Shown here: in pieces, positions 28,128 through 36,589 of the stretch
How the letters are laid out: each line of letters opens with the position of its first letter
How positions within the stretch are numbered: the stretch's first letter is position 1
Origin: Bacteroidota bacterium
GTDB lineage: Bacteria > Bacteroidota > Ignavibacteria > Ignavibacteriales > Ignavibacteriaceae
Direction: 5' to 3'
Length of the DNA stretch: 64,000 nucleotides
NCBI GenBank assembly: GCA_021777835.1
Contig: JAJYDC010000015.1
Span: forward strand, 1-64,000
Notes under the pieces: generated by a model
Told to the model about the DNA's origin: nothing
What the model saw: the letters and a program-made list of their open reading frames with translations, nothing else
Database searches by the model: none
Program-made: the position numbers and the translations under genes

Positions 28128-28352
28128 AATAATTTAATCCTCGTAGCACAGACTATTAGTCTGTGCCTTAACGTAACTGAAAATGTGAAAGTACTATAAG
28201 AACAATGAAATAGTAATCTATTTTAGTTAAATGTTTTGGTGAAATAAATTTAAAGTGTTTGAAAGATAAATGACTGATAAATATCATTTATAAAGGTTAA
28301 AATTTATTTAGCCGTAATTAAAATGCACAGACTAATAGTCTGTGCTACGAGG
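28128..28352. repeat. REP-pair (BIME-like) module 4
   Basis: Palindromes at 28146-28166 and 28325-28345 (179 bp apart), facing each other. The right end reads CTACGAGG instead of CTACGGGGG, and the sequence beyond it no longer matches the other copies, so this is the right border of the repeat region. Confidence 0.88.
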
Positions 28353-28889
28353 TATTTTTAAAATGAGCGATGATTAAAAAAGTTATTATTTCCTTTATCT
28401 CTGCAAATTATGGCTTTTCACTAATAAAATAGATATGGAACAAAATAGTGATGCGATTACTATGTGTAAAATTATTTCTTAGCCTACTTATAAATGTTTT
28501 TCATTATTGATCATCTTTGCCCACTCTGAAACCATGTAAAACAATTAATCCAGATGGAAATTAATCATGTCTATTTGTTATAAATAAGGTATTCAAATGA
28601 ATTTCAAAAATGAAATTTCTGCATTTTGAAGAAGTATTTCATAAATTAAATTCCATTCTTGTTCCTTAAACCCTCTTTTATTAAAATAATCATAATTCAC
28701 TTCAATCTTTTATTAAAATAATAAAAGCTTTATCTATATAATAAAAATAACTGCTTAATTATTCGTTTTTTTACATGTTCCGGCATGGTATATATTTTGA
28801 TCTGTTAAAGTCTTAACTTCTTTGCTATTAGTAGTCACTATTTTCAATATGAATTTAAGTTTACAGATTTAACAGAAAGACTATCTTCT
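28353..28889. other. AT-rich region upstream of the GH3 gene
   Basis: About 540 bp without a credible gene, repeat or clear promoter. It probably holds the control region of the glycosidase gene; nothing specific can be named. Confidence 0.4.
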
Positions 28890-31046
28890 ATGAAAAAAAC
28901 ATTCGCCGCAATTCAGATAACTATTTTGCTCGCCATGCTCTCTTTACCCTCTAAATTATTTGCCCAATCTACTAATACTGTTTATTTAGATCCAAAACAA
29001 CCCGTTGAGGCTAGGGTTAAAGATCTTCTTAGCAGAATGACTTTGGATGAGAAGATAGGGCAGATGACGCAGGTCGATAAAGACGCGGTGATAAATAATA
29101 AATCAGATATTGTTAAGTATTTTATGGGATCAATTTTAAGCGGCGGAGATTCTGATATAGGCGATAATAAAACTGTTACCTGGGCTAATTTATACGATTC
29201 GCTGCAAAGTTATGCTTTGCAGACTAGATTGAAGATTCCTATCATATATGGTATTGACGCTGTACACGGGAATAATAATATTTATGGAGCGACAATATTT
29301 CCTCATAATATAGGTATGGGCTGCACAAGAGATACATCTCTTGTCAAAGAAGAGGGAAGGGTAACGTCGGAAGAGCTTGCTGCTACAGGTATAAATTGGA
29401 CCTTTGCTCCTTGCATTGCTGTTGTAAGAAATGAAAGATGGGGACGTACTTACGAAGGTTTTGGCGAGTCCACTGACTTAGTATCTGAATTTGGCGCTGC
29501 TGAAATTGAAGGCTTCCAGGGTGATACTCTCTCTGGTCATATGAGTATCTTAGCATGCGCTAAACACTATCTCGGCGACGGCGGTACTTTTAACGGAATT
29601 GACCAGGGCAATACTGTAGATGATGAAGCTACTATAAGAAAATTATTCTTGCCTCCTTACATTTCGGCAATTAAAGCGGGCGTAGGAAGCGTTATGGCTT
29701 CTTACAGCAGCATAAATGGTCAAAAGATGCATGGTAGTAAATATTGGCTTACGGATGTTCTAAAGGATGAATTAGGTTTTAAGGGATTCATAGTATCTGA
29801 TTGGAGCGCAATTGATCAATTGGGAAGTAATTTCGAAGATGATGTAGATAAATCAATAAATGCCGGTATTGATATGGTAATGCTGCCTATGAAGTATAAA
29901 GAATTTTATAAGGCAATGAATGTTCTTGTCAGCACAGGTAAAATACCGATGTCACGAATTGATGACGCAGTTTCTAGAATTCTAACTATAAAATTTGAGC
30001 TTGGACTATTTGAGAAGCATTTTGCCGATAGATCATTGATCGATTCGGTGGGTTCATTTAGTCATCGTCAGGTTGCCCGGCAGTGCGTTAGAGAGTCTCT
30101 AGTTCTATTAAAAAGGAAAGATGGAGTTTTACCTATCCCCAAAGAAAATACAAGGATTCTTGTGGCAGGTGATCATGCAGATAATGTCGGTTATCAATGC
30201 GGAGGCTGGACTATTACCTGGCAGGGTAAAGGTGGAAATTTAACTCCGGGAACTACAATACTCCAGGGTATGTTTGCAGCAGCTCCTAATGATAAAATTG
30301 TTTATTCGGAAAACGGAGACTTCTCAAATACAAAAGCAGATTATTCAGTGGTTGTAATTGGGGAAAAGCCATATGCAGAAGGCAGAGGAGATGCATCAGA
30401 TCTAAATCTTTCTAAATCAGATATAGACTTAATCAAGAAGATGAAAAGCTATGGTAATCCTGTCGTTGTTATTCTAATAAGCGGCAGACCTATGATTCTT
30501 GAACCTATATTACACTTCTCTGACGCAATAATAGCCGCATGGCTTCCCGGAACCGAAGGCGAAGGTATCTCAGATGTTCTTTTCGGTGATTATGCGCCAA
30601 AGGGTAGACTGTCTCATTCCTGGTTGAAAAGCATGAGCCAGCTCCCTATTAACGTAGGTGATAGTGTGTATCATCCTTTGTTCCCTTATGGTTACGGTAT
30701 TACAACCTTCAACAATTCTACTAAAGGTTCTGCCCCTGTAATTCTATCCGCGATTGTTAAGAAGGATGGGAAGCATATAGAATTAACATTCAATAAACCA
30801 ATGTCGGATATCTCATTAAACGGAGAAGATTTTAAATTGAATAAGAATGGCTTGCCTATAAAGGAAATGATTGAGCCATATATAAAGAAAGATGATAATA
30901 CCACTATTATTTTATCAGTCAGCAAAGGTTTTGCAGATAATGACACAGTCTCTGTATCTTATAATTCCGGTAAGGTTAAAGCTGCTGATGGCGGTTTGCT
31001 TGAGCATTTTGAAGGATTTAAAATTTATAATTGGGTGTCTAATTAA
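28890..31046 (+). CDS. secreted glycoside hydrolase family 3 (beta-glucosidase-like)
   Basis: A 718-residue protein with a signal peptide (MKKTFAAIQ... cleaved near LFAQ). The (beta/alpha)8 domain shows RMTLDEKIGQMTQ, IPIIYGIDAVHGNN, RWGRTYEGFGES, CAKHYLGDG and the nucleophile Asp304 in GFIVSDWSA. The second domain has LLKRKDGVLPI, PYAEGRGD and AAWLPGTEGEGISDVLFG. A C-terminal strand domain (about residues 620-715: SAIVKKDGKHIELTFNKPM...VKAADGGLLEHF) looks SwmB/Ig-like rather than the usual fibronectin type. It probably releases glucose from beta-glucans in the periplasm or outside the cell. It has no sugar-transporter partner nearby. Confidence 0.93.
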   Translation: MKKTFAAIQITILLAMLSLPSKLFAQSTNTVYLDPKQPVEARVKDLLSRMTLDEKIGQMTQVDKDAVINNKSDIVKYFMGSILSGGDSDIGDNKTVTWANLYDSLQSYALQTRLKIPIIYGIDAVHGNNNIYGATIFPHNIGMGCTRDTSLVKEEGRVTSEELAATGINWTFAPCIAVVRNERWGRTYEGFGESTDLVSEFGAAEIEGFQGDTLSGHMSILACAKHYLGDGGTFNGIDQGNTVDDEATIRKLFLPPYISAIKAGVGSVMASYSSINGQKMHGSKYWLTDVLKDELGFKGFIVSDWSAIDQLGSNFEDDVDKSINAGIDMVMLPMKYKEFYKAMNVLVSTGKIPMSRIDDAVSRILTIKFELGLFEKHFADRSLIDSVGSFSHRQVARQCVRESLVLLKRKDGVLPIPKENTRILVAGDHADNVGYQCGGWTITWQGKGGNLTPGTTILQGMFAAAPNDKIVYSENGDFSNTKADYSVVVIGEKPYAEGRGDASDLNLSKSDIDLIKKMKSYGNPVVVILISGRPMILEPILHFSDAIIAAWLPGTEGEGISDVLFGDYAPKGRLSHSWLKSMSQLPINVGDSVYHPLFPYGYGITTFNNSTKGSAPVILSAIVKKDGKHIELTFNKPMSDISLNGEDFKLNKNGLPIKEMIEPYIKKDDNTTIILSVSKGFADNDTVSVSYNSGKVKAADGGLLEHFEGFKIYNWVSN

Positions 31047-31177
31047 GGTTATAATAGACGGGCTAATCTGTTATATTAAACAAGTTAGTCACTGTTAGAT
31101 AAATAATCTTAGGGTTAGCTGATAGCAGAAGGGCAAGCTTCACTTTAAGATTAGAAATAATTTTCATTGCTTCATAC

Positions 31178-31222
31178 AATATCCCGGAAACAAATTATAT
31201 TTGACAACCGGGATATTTTTTT
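31178..31222 (+). terminator. rho-independent terminator after the GH3 gene
   Basis: AATATCCCGG (31178-31187) pairs with CCGGGATATT (31208-31217), followed by a run of T. Confidence 0.85.
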
Positions 31223-31285
31223 ATAGACTTGCCTATGTGAATTTTGTGTTAGTAGTTACTGAATAAATGGAAAAAAATAAAAGAA

Positions 31286-31771
31286 ATGTACACTAAAGTT
31301 AAAAGTCTAAGTCAAATCGAGATCGTAGAATCATTAGCAAGAGAAATTTGGACTGAACATTATACTCCAATAATAGGGGAAAAGCAGGTCGCTTACATGC
31401 TCGAAAAGTTCCAATCTCAACAGGCCATTGCAAGTCAAATTGACGGCGGCTATGAATACTTTATCATTACAGAAGTGAATAAGTCAATCGGCTATCTCAG
31501 TATAATATCAAAAGTTAACGAACTATTCTTAAGCAAAATATATATTAAATCGACCGAACGCGGCAGAGGGTATGCAAGGCAAGCAATTCAGTTTGTGGAG
31601 GGATTAGCAAAGGACAAGGGATTAAGCAAGATTGCCTTAACAGTCAATAAGAATAACCTCGATACAATTAAAGTCTATAAGAAAATTGGCTTCAAGAATA
31701 TTGGATCAATTGTCCAGGATATTGGTGGTGGCTTCGTTATGGATGACTATGAAATGGTAAAAAATATATAG
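31286..31771 (+). CDS. GNAT-family N-acetyltransferase
   Basis: A 161-residue protein with the acetyl-CoA loop STERGRGYARQAIQFVE and the C-terminal ALTVNKNNLDTIKVYKKIGFK, both typical of GNAT enzymes. LAREIWTEHYTPIIGEKQVAYML near the N terminus belongs to a subgroup frequent in Bacteroidota. Substrate unknown. Confidence 0.9.
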   Translation: MYTKVKSLSQIEIVESLAREIWTEHYTPIIGEKQVAYMLEKFQSQQAIASQIDGGYEYFIITEVNKSIGYLSIISKVNELFLSKIYIKSTERGRGYARQAIQFVEGLAKDKGLSKIALTVNKNNLDTIKVYKKIGFKNIGSIVQDIGGGFVMDDYEMVKNI

Positions 31772-31891
31772 CATTCATATCATCATCCATTTTCAATAAT
31801 CCATATTCCATCCCCCATATCATGCTTTTAGATTCTACTCCTGATCGTTATATTTACGATCACAATAATCAAACTAACGGATACAACTAAG

Positions 31892-32245
31892 ATGAAAAAA
31901 TCAACATCGGATACGCGCAAGTACCGCACAGATATGAACGATAAAATATTGAATTCAGGGTTTAGAGATTATAATAAATTCTTTGCTCTTGACAATAAAG
32001 CATATATCAACGGAGCATTGCCCGCTAAGACAAAAGAATTAATGGGGCTAGTTGCCTCAATGGTTTTGCGATGCAATGATTGCATCTTTTATCATATCGA
32101 CAGATCAATTCAAGAAGGCGCTACGAAGGAGGAGCTATATGAAAGCTTTAATATTGCCCTTATCGTAGGAGGCTCTATTGTAATCCCTCACTTAAGATAT
32201 GCTTTCGAAGTGACAGAAGATATATTTAATGAAGCAAAATCTTAG
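31892..32245 (+). CDS. carboxymuconolactone decarboxylase/AhpD-like protein
   Basis: A 117-residue helical protein with the redox-type motif CNDCIFYH (Cys61, Cys64, His68), preceded by KTKELMGLVASMVLR. This marks the AhpD-like branch that may reduce peroxides. ATG preceded by an AACTAAG stretch rather than a strong Shine-Dalgarno sequence. Partner unknown. Confidence 0.88.
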   Translation: MKKSTSDTRKYRTDMNDKILNSGFRDYNKFFALDNKAYINGALPAKTKELMGLVASMVLRCNDCIFYHIDRSIQEGATKEELYESFNIALIVGGSIVIPHLRYAFEVTEDIFNEAKS

Positions 32246-32294
32246 TAGTATCATTTAGGAAAATTTTCAATTATTTAAAACTTACGGGAGTGTA

Positions 32295-32549
32295 ATGCAT
32301 ATAATAGGGTATATTGGGTTAGTCACTTTGGCAGCAAGCTGGATACCGCAAACATTTGACACAATTAAAGAAAAATATTGCAGAGTAAATGGATATTTTC
32401 TTGTCCTTAACAGCATAGGAAGTTTCTCGCTTATGCTATATTCTTTTTTCTTAGGTGATGTAGTATTTTCTGTACTAAATTCTATGACCTCCGTCGGCGC
32501 ACTTATCAATATTTTTTATAAGATTAGATCCGGGAATTCCAAAAAATGA
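32295..32549 (+). CDS. small PQ-loop (SemiSWEET-like) membrane protein
   Basis: An 84-residue protein with three hydrophobic helices, and a WIPQT PQ-loop motif at the end of the first. The second part (VLNSIGSFSLMLYS) also fits SemiSWEET sugar transporters, which work as dimers of three-helix units. The transported substrate cannot be told. GGGAG lies 6 bases before the ATG. It overlaps rdgB by 4 bp. Confidence 0.7.
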   Translation: MHIIGYIGLVTLAASWIPQTFDTIKEKYCRVNGYFLVLNSIGSFSLMLYSFFLGDVVFSVLNSMTSVGALINIFYKIRSGNSKK

Positions 32550-33121
32550 GGCATTTAATTTTTGCGTCTAAAAATAAAGGAAAAATATTTGAAGTTTCTA
32601 AAATTCTTGGAAAACAAGATTTTGATATTGTCTCTTTATTAGGGATTGATCTCCCCGACATTATCGAAAGCGGTTCGACTTTTGAAGAAAACGCAAAGAT
32701 TAAAGCTGAGACTGTTTTCAATAATTTAGAGATTCCTACTATTGCCGATGATTCCGGGCTGGTAGTCGAGCAGTTAGATGGCAGACCGGGTGTATATTCA
32801 GCTCGCTATTCCGGAGAAGGAGCTACCGATAAGGAAAATAATGAAAAGCTTTTATTAGAACTCCGAAATTTTCCGGGTAAGCATAAAGCTAAATATGTCT
32901 GTGTTGCGGTTTATTATGATGGTAAGAATTATTTTTCGGCTTATGGAGAAATACACGGAGAAATTATTAAAGAAGGAAAGGGCAATAACGGATTTGGTTA
33001 TGATCCTTTATTCGTACCGGATGGATATAAGAAAACAATGGCTCAATTGACTATAGAAGAGAAAAATAAAATTAGTCATAGGGCAATTGCCTTTAATGAA
33101 TTGAAAAAATTAATTAAATAA
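32546..33121 (+). CDS. rdgB: XTP/dITP pyrophosphatase (RdgB/HAM1)
   Basis: A 191-residue house-cleaning enzyme that removes non-canonical purine nucleotides. FASKNKGKIFEV at the N terminus, ADDSGLVVEQLDGRPGVYSARY, GNNGFGYDPLFVP and KNKISHRAIAF are all in place. Confidence 0.96.
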   Translation: MRHLIFASKNKGKIFEVSKILGKQDFDIVSLLGIDLPDIIESGSTFEENAKIKAETVFNNLEIPTIADDSGLVVEQLDGRPGVYSARYSGEGATDKENNEKLLLELRNFPGKHKAKYVCVAVYYDGKNYFSAYGEIHGEIIKEGKGNNGFGYDPLFVPDGYKKTMAQLTIEEKNKISHRAIAFNELKKLIK

Positions 33122-33138
33122 AAAATAAAGGAGTAAAT

Positions 33139-33930
33139 ATGAAAAATAAAATATTATTGTTTGTCGTAATTGCGTCAACAGTTGTATTGCTCAACGCCTG
33201 CAAGTCAAGTAACTCTGTTAATGCAAATGCAGCGGTTGGGACATCAATTTATTTCCCTAATGGCGACGGCAGTAGTTATAAATATGATGTTCAGTCATCT
33301 AATTCATCCGGTTCGGCGACGGGCACTAGATCTACATCTTATAACGGTACTTCCCTTGTCGGCGGGGTTACATTCCAGAAAGAGGTCGATACTTTAGCGT
33401 TTAGTACTGGTATTAGTACTGCTGTTTCTTACTTCAGGGTTTCAAACTCGGAGGTCGATTATTTCCTTGATACTACGGGATTGTCGGCTTCTATCCCGGA
33501 TTCTTTAATTAAATACTTGTCTTTTAGCTCATCATTAAAAGCATTAGAATTTCCTTTCCAAAGCGGGCAGACATGGGATGTCTTTGATATGGCTCTAAAG
33601 ATAGGTTCTTTCAGCGTTCCGGTAATAAATGTAACTGCAAGTTATTTGGGAACACAACCGCTGACTTTAACCCTGAACGGAACACAATCAACATATACTG
33701 CTGCACAAGTTAATTATGTTCTGACTCTAACTATTCCGAATACTTCAAACCCTTTAGCAACTCCTACTAAATCAACTTACTCTGCTCAGGCTTGGTTAGT
33801 CCAAAATATAGGAATTGTAAAGTGGCAAGGAAGCGGTGCAGTGTTCAGTGCTTTCAGCGGTAATGGCGTTAGTCTAGGCGATACGACTACTACCGTAACC
33901 CAGACTTTGGTTTCATATAGTCTCAAATAA
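33139..33930 (+). CDS. lipoprotein of unknown function
   Basis: A 263-residue protein with a lipoprotein signal (VLLNAC, Cys21) after MKNKILLFVV. The mature part is rich in Ser and Thr and appears all-beta (YFPNGDGSSYKYDV..., QSGQTWDVFDM..., TYSAQAWLVQNIGIVKWQG). It resembles small surface lipoproteins found in this group. It has a good Shine-Dalgarno site (AAAGGAG). Confidence 0.7.
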   Translation: MKNKILLFVVIASTVVLLNACKSSNSVNANAAVGTSIYFPNGDGSSYKYDVQSSNSSGSATGTRSTSYNGTSLVGGVTFQKEVDTLAFSTGISTAVSYFRVSNSEVDYFLDTTGLSASIPDSLIKYLSFSSSLKALEFPFQSGQTWDVFDMALKIGSFSVPVINVTASYLGTQPLTLTLNGTQSTYTAAQVNYVLTLTIPNTSNPLATPTKSTYSAQAWLVQNIGIVKWQGSGAVFSAFSGNGVSLGDTTTTVTQTLVSYSLK

Positions 33931-33944
33931 ATTATTTGAAAGCC

Positions 33945-34628
33945 TTACTTTGTTGCAATTATTACTTGCACAATCCCAAGTGTTAAGTAATACTTTTCAA
34001 TTTTTCTAAAGCCCGAATTTTGAAGAAGTTCGGGCAAATTTATTTTCTCATCAAATTCTTCTACTGAATTGGGAAGGTACTTGTATGCTTCCTTATCTCC
34101 TGAAACTACCCCACCTATAAGCGGCAATATCCTTTTGAAGTAAAACTTGTATAACCGCTTGAATATTGGATTAGACGGCATTCTAAATTCTATGACTGTC
34201 GCTTTGCCGTTCTTTTTAAGAGCACTATAAAACGAATTGAAACCTTCCTGTATATCGTAAAAATTTCTAACGCCGAATGCTACTGTTATATTAGTTACGG
34301 ATTCATCCTTCACCGGCATATTCTCAGCAACCATTTGGAAATTGCTTCCGCTTATCCAATTACTTTTTTTAGTAAACAGTCTAAGCATGTTCATTGAGAA
34401 ATCTGCGCCTAAAATTTTTTTGACTCCCTGTCTTCTTGCCTCTATTGCTACATCTCCGGTTCCGCAAGCTACGTCAAGTAGTATTGATTCAGTGCTCAAT
34501 CCCGTTAGCTTAAGTGCTTTTCTTCTCCAATAGTGGTCGGTTCCAAAGCTTAATAAATGGTTTAAGAAATCATAACGGAAAGCTATTGAATCAAAGATCT
34601 TTTTTACTTTATTTTTTTTATCACTCAT
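33945..34628 (-). CDS. menG: demethylmenaquinone methyltransferase (UbiE/MenG)
   Basis: A 227-residue C-methyltransferase for the last step of menaquinone synthesis. KKIFDSIAFRYDFLNHLLSFGTDHYWRRKAL is the signature N terminus. Motif I (LLDVACGTGDVA), VAENMPVKDESVTNITVAFGVRNF and GGVVSGDKEAYKYLPNSVEEF are all present. No ubiquinone genes are near, so menaquinone is the likely target. Confidence 0.94.
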   Translation of the reverse strand: MSDKKNKVKKIFDSIAFRYDFLNHLLSFGTDHYWRRKALKLTGLSTESILLDVACGTGDVAIEARRQGVKKILGADFSMNMLRLFTKKSNWISGSNFQMVAENMPVKDESVTNITVAFGVRNFYDIQEGFNSFYSALKKNGKATVIEFRMPSNPIFKRLYKFYFKRILPLIGGVVSGDKEAYKYLPNSVEEFDEKINLPELLQNSGFRKIEKYYLTLGIVQVIIATK

Positions 34629-34633
34629 AATAT

Positions 34634-35599
34634 TTACTTATTTGGTCTTTTATATAGATCATATTTAAACTCTTCTTTCCCCAACTGCCTCTGCCACCAA
34701 TTAAAGATATACCTTCCGGTCCAGATAGAAAAAATCATAAAGGCTAATCCGCCTATCAAATCAATTACATAATGATACCACAGATAAACTGTAGCAAAAA
34801 TCAAAAGTGTTCCGATTGGTATAAAGAAATAACGTGAGCGGCTTTTTAATTTAACCGAAAGATACATAATAATTAAAGTTATCATTGTGTGCCCGCTAGG
34901 AAATACATCACGTTGTACTATAGCCGCTGGATTTACCGTACCCGCAGGTATTGACTCTCCCGCATCAATAAAATCTCTTAAATATGGTGTAAGCCATAAT
35001 CCGGGTAGTTTTTGATTTAGAAAAGAGAAGTGATGAAGCGTGAATCTAGGCCCTATACCCGGTAACGCGAAATATCCAAGATATGATAAGTAAAATCCGT
35101 AAATAATTGAAAAGACTGCATAATCAAGTTCAAGGTATCGCTTGTCTCTTAAGAAGGCTAAACCCAAAATAATCGGAAGTAAATAAAACATGCTGTATAC
35201 AATCTGCAGAATTTCAGTCAATAGAGGGAATGAATATTTTAATAAAAATGCTGCCGGGTCTCCTCCAAACATCCATCTGTCTATTCTTATAAAAAGCCAA
35301 TCGTAGTCATGCTGTCTAATCGGCTCAACTAGATAATATAATTCCTTGAATGTTAATAGGATTATAGGAGCTATATACCAGTAGTGCATAATGCGCCAGA
35401 ACCTGTTGTCATGCTTAAATTCAAAAAATGCAATTGTAATTGCTAAAACTATTATTAAAAGGTTTACCATATCCCATAACAGCCAGTTAGTTACCTCGTT
35501 ATGGAAGACCAGATTAAGAATAATTAAGAATATATAAAATACAACAACTACTAAGTCATATGCTTTTAGTTTGTAAAGAAAAGTTTTAAGTAAGTTCAT
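34634..35599 (-). CDS. PAP2-superfamily membrane protein
   Basis: A 321-residue protein with about seven to eight membrane helices. The phosphatase motifs PSGHTMITLIIM and WYHYVIDLIGG (HxxxD) lie in the C-terminal half, in the InsPase/AUR1-like arrangement. It may be a lipid phosphatase or a phosphotransferase for phosphoinositol-type lipids; the sequence does not decide. It lies 6 bases from menG in the same direction. Confidence 0.85.
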   Translation of the reverse strand: MNLLKTFLYKLKAYDLVVVVFYIFLIILNLVFHNEVTNWLLWDMVNLLIIVLAITIAFFEFKHDNRFWRIMHYWYIAPIILLTFKELYYLVEPIRQHDYDWLFIRIDRWMFGGDPAAFLLKYSFPLLTEILQIVYSMFYLLPIILGLAFLRDKRYLELDYAVFSIIYGFYLSYLGYFALPGIGPRFTLHHFSFLNQKLPGLWLTPYLRDFIDAGESIPAGTVNPAAIVQRDVFPSGHTMITLIIMYLSVKLKSRSRYFFIPIGTLLIFATVYLWYHYVIDLIGGLAFMIFSIWTGRYIFNWWQRQLGKEEFKYDLYKRPNK

Positions 35600-35632
35600 C
35601 CGCTGAATTGAGTAAAATGTTTTGTAAGTGAT

Positions 35633-36430
35633 TTAGTTATCGTTAAACCGGGATTTTTCATAAGTAAATTTTGTAAGCATTAAAAAGTTATCTATCGTTA
35701 ATTGCTCGGCGCGTAAAGATAAATCAATTCCGCATCCTTCAAAATTTAGGTTTCCAAATATACTATTACTTAATGAATTTTTTAAAGTCTTCCTTCGATT
35801 GCCGAATGCTGCCTTTACAACTTTTATAAAATAAATTTTCTCTTCCGGCAGCAGATCGCAATTCTTAAAGCGAAGATGAATTACAGCAGAAAATACTTTT
35901 GGCTTTGGGTAAAAGACGTTAGGCGAGACCTTAAAGCAAAATTCTACATCGGCGAAATATTGCATTAATACTGCAAGTATGCCGTAGTCTTTTGTCCCTC
36001 GCTTGGCATTTATTCTTTGTGCTACTTCATATTGAATCATTAAAACAGCGTCATTTACGTAATTAGTGTTCTCAATAAGCTTAAAAAGTATGGGTGATGT
36101 TAAGTTGTATGGAATATTACCGGCAACTCTTACTTTTGACTTTTCATCTTTGGATAGTTTTTCTATATCGAAGTCTAATATATCCCGCGTAATTAAATGT
36201 AAACCTGGAAATTTGGCCAGAAGACTTTCAATTACTCTTTCGTCTATTTCAATGGCTATTAAATTGTCTACCTTCTCTATAAGAAATTTAGTCAGTGCGC
36301 CAAACCCGGGACCGATTTCAATTAGCAAATCATCCTTTTTCGGATTAATTTCATCCGCTATCTTCCTTAGTATATTATCATCAGCAAGGTAGTTTTGACC
36401 GAATCTTTTTAAAGGTCTAATATGTTCCAT
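35633..36430 (-). CDS. rsmA: 16S rRNA dimethyladenosine transferase (KsgA)
   Basis: A 265-residue enzyme that dimethylates two adenosines near the 3' end of 16S rRNA. RFGQNYLADDNILRKIADEI, LIEIGPGFGALTKFL, AGNIPYNLTSPILFKL and FYPKPKVFSAVI match the family throughout. Confidence 0.95.
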   Translation of the reverse strand: MEHIRPLKRFGQNYLADDNILRKIADEINPKKDDLLIEIGPGFGALTKFLIEKVDNLIAIEIDERVIESLLAKFPGLHLITRDILDFDIEKLSKDEKSKVRVAGNIPYNLTSPILFKLIENTNYVNDAVLMIQYEVAQRINAKRGTKDYGILAVLMQYFADVEFCFKVSPNVFYPKPKVFSAVIHLRFKNCDLLPEEKIYFIKVVKAAFGNRRKTLKNSLSNSIFGNLNFEGCGIDLSLRAEQLTIDNFLMLTKFTYEKSRFNDN

Positions 36431-36589
36431 TGTTAATTGGTTGTTTTGCTTTGACTAAGTTATTAAAAATGACGCAGCAATAATAATTAAATTTAGACCA
36501 ATTTCTCTTTTGAAAACAAAATTAATATTTGTAATTTATAAATTAACAATCATGTCTTATGTATCCATTTTTTATATTCAGGAGGTTAT

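Larger units (their letters stand above)
26888..28352. mobile_element. large direct repeat, copy B, carrying the RAYT transposase
   Basis: Order: REP pair module 3 (26912-27127), RAYT gene (27147-27728), single REP (27775-27795), spacer of about 330 bp, REP pair module 4 (28128-28352). Compared with copy A, the only large difference is a unit of about 676 bp (palindrome start at 27099 to palindrome start at 27775) containing the RAYT gene. Copy B also has about 14 extra bases before module 4. Confidence 0.85.

Noticed and set aside
23968-28352. Palindromic repeats as a CRISPR array
   Set aside because: Spacing alternates between about 180 and 360-370 bp, and the intervening sequences are themselves copies of each other. 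No cas genes are near.
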